A stretch of 6,302 bases of DNA from Propionibacteriaceae bacterium (GTDB lineage: Bacteria > Actinomycetota > Actinomycetes > Propionibacteriales > Propionibacteriaceae). Every line of letters begins with the position of its first letter. Within the stretch, counting starts at the first letter, position 1. Of the stretch, positions 6,040 to 6,302 are shown one piece after another. The position numbers were made by a program, and so were the translations under genes. The stretch is from positions 1 to 6,302 of the forward strand of contig JAICEV010000228.1 of NCBI GenBank assembly GCA_025923975.1. Reading direction: 5' to 3'. A model generated the notes under the pieces. It was not told where the DNA came from, ran no database searches, and saw only the letters and a program-made list of their open reading frames with translations.

Positions 6040-6083
6040 GTGGGGCGGACTATGCCGAGACTCTTCGGCACAATCCGCCCCAC
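6040..6083. terminator. bidirectional intrinsic-type terminator hairpin
   Basis: GTGGGGCGGA (6040-6049) pairs with TCCGCCCCAC (6074-6083), and TGCCGA (6053-6058) with TCGGCA (6065-6070). This makes a stem of about 19 pairs with two mismatches and a loop of about six bases. It sits between two convergent genes that stop at 6024 and 6101, so it probably ends both transcripts. Only a weak T-rich run follows, as is usual in actinomycetes. Confidence 0.85.
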
Positions 6084-6100
6084 TACTTTGTGATCACGCC

Positions 6101-6302
6101 TTAGATTGTCGCGGATGCTCGGGCCTCAGCCTGGCCCAGTGGGGGCAGGTCCCACTGGTCGTTCGGGGTCTTGATGATCTTGACCGCGCAGCAGACGAAG
6201 GCCAGCGTCATCAGCAGCCAGGCGGCCATGTCCAGCGCAGGTATCTGGAGGAACACAAAGGCCAGGAAATGCACCGGCGTTGTCAGCAGCATGGCCAGCC
6301 AC
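6101..6302 (-). CDS. membrane protein, C-terminal part (5' end outside window)
   Basis: On the minus strand the frame is open from the window edge to TAA at 6103-6101. ATG at 6292 is possible, but the frame reads through it (WLAM), so the start probably lies outside. Two hydrophobic stretches, LLTTPVHFLAFVFL and MAAWLLMTLAFVCCAVKII, look like transmembrane segments, followed by a polar tail KTPNDQWDLPPLGQAEARAS that is probably cytoplasmic. I do not recognise the family. It converges on the lectin-like gene with the hairpin between them. Confidence 0.6.
   Translation of the reverse strand, partial: WLAMLLTTPVHFLAFVFLQIPALDMAAWLLMTLAFVCCAVKIIKTPNDQWDLPPLGQAEARASATI

Overview
The window looks like a chromosomal stretch of a high-GC actinomycete. 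Coding DNA is GC-rich with G/C-biased third positions, start sites carry GGAGG-type ribosome binding sites, and the families (actinobacterial-type secreted haloperoxidase, secreted cupin, STAND ATPase with winged-helix domain) are typical of that group. The genus cannot be told from the sequence.

Layout on the + strand: (1) 1-975, the 3' part of a BBE-type FAD-dependent oxidase whose 5' end lies outside the window; (2) 1022-1231, a 69-residue small protein (sORF-A); (3) 1215-2512, a secreted vanadium-dependent haloperoxidase gene broken by a one-base loss near 1647-1649, which also has Tyr where the catalytic acid-base His is expected; (4) about 2594/2633-4501, a large STAND-type ATPase with a GNAT-like middle region and a C-terminal OmpR/PhoB-type winged helix; (5) 4513-4542, three direct repeats at exact 11-bp spacing in front of a plausible promoter; (6) 4641-4826, a 61-residue paralogue of sORF-A (sORF-B); (7) 4807-4857, a 16-codon leader ORF that stops directly against the ATG of (8) 4858-5391, a secreted cupin; (9) 5401-6024, a secreted lectin-like beta-sandwich protein; (10) 6040-6083, a long hairpin serving as a shared terminator. 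On the - strand, 6101-6302 is the 3' end of a gene for a small membrane protein.

The most interesting organisation is a repeated cassette: small protein MRFSIV(Y/F)DDN..., with a strong ribosome binding site embedded in its last codons, overlapping the start of the next reading frame, followed by an exported protein. Copy A leads into the haloperoxidase; copy B leads into the cupin and lectin-like genes. The ATPase/winged-helix protein between the two copies is a good candidate for their regulator, because the 11-bp repeat spacing in front of copy B is what OmpR/PhoB-type winged helices usually bind. An H2O2-generating flavin oxidase beside an H2O2-using haloperoxidase would make metabolic sense, but the haloperoxidase appears decayed or mis-sequenced.
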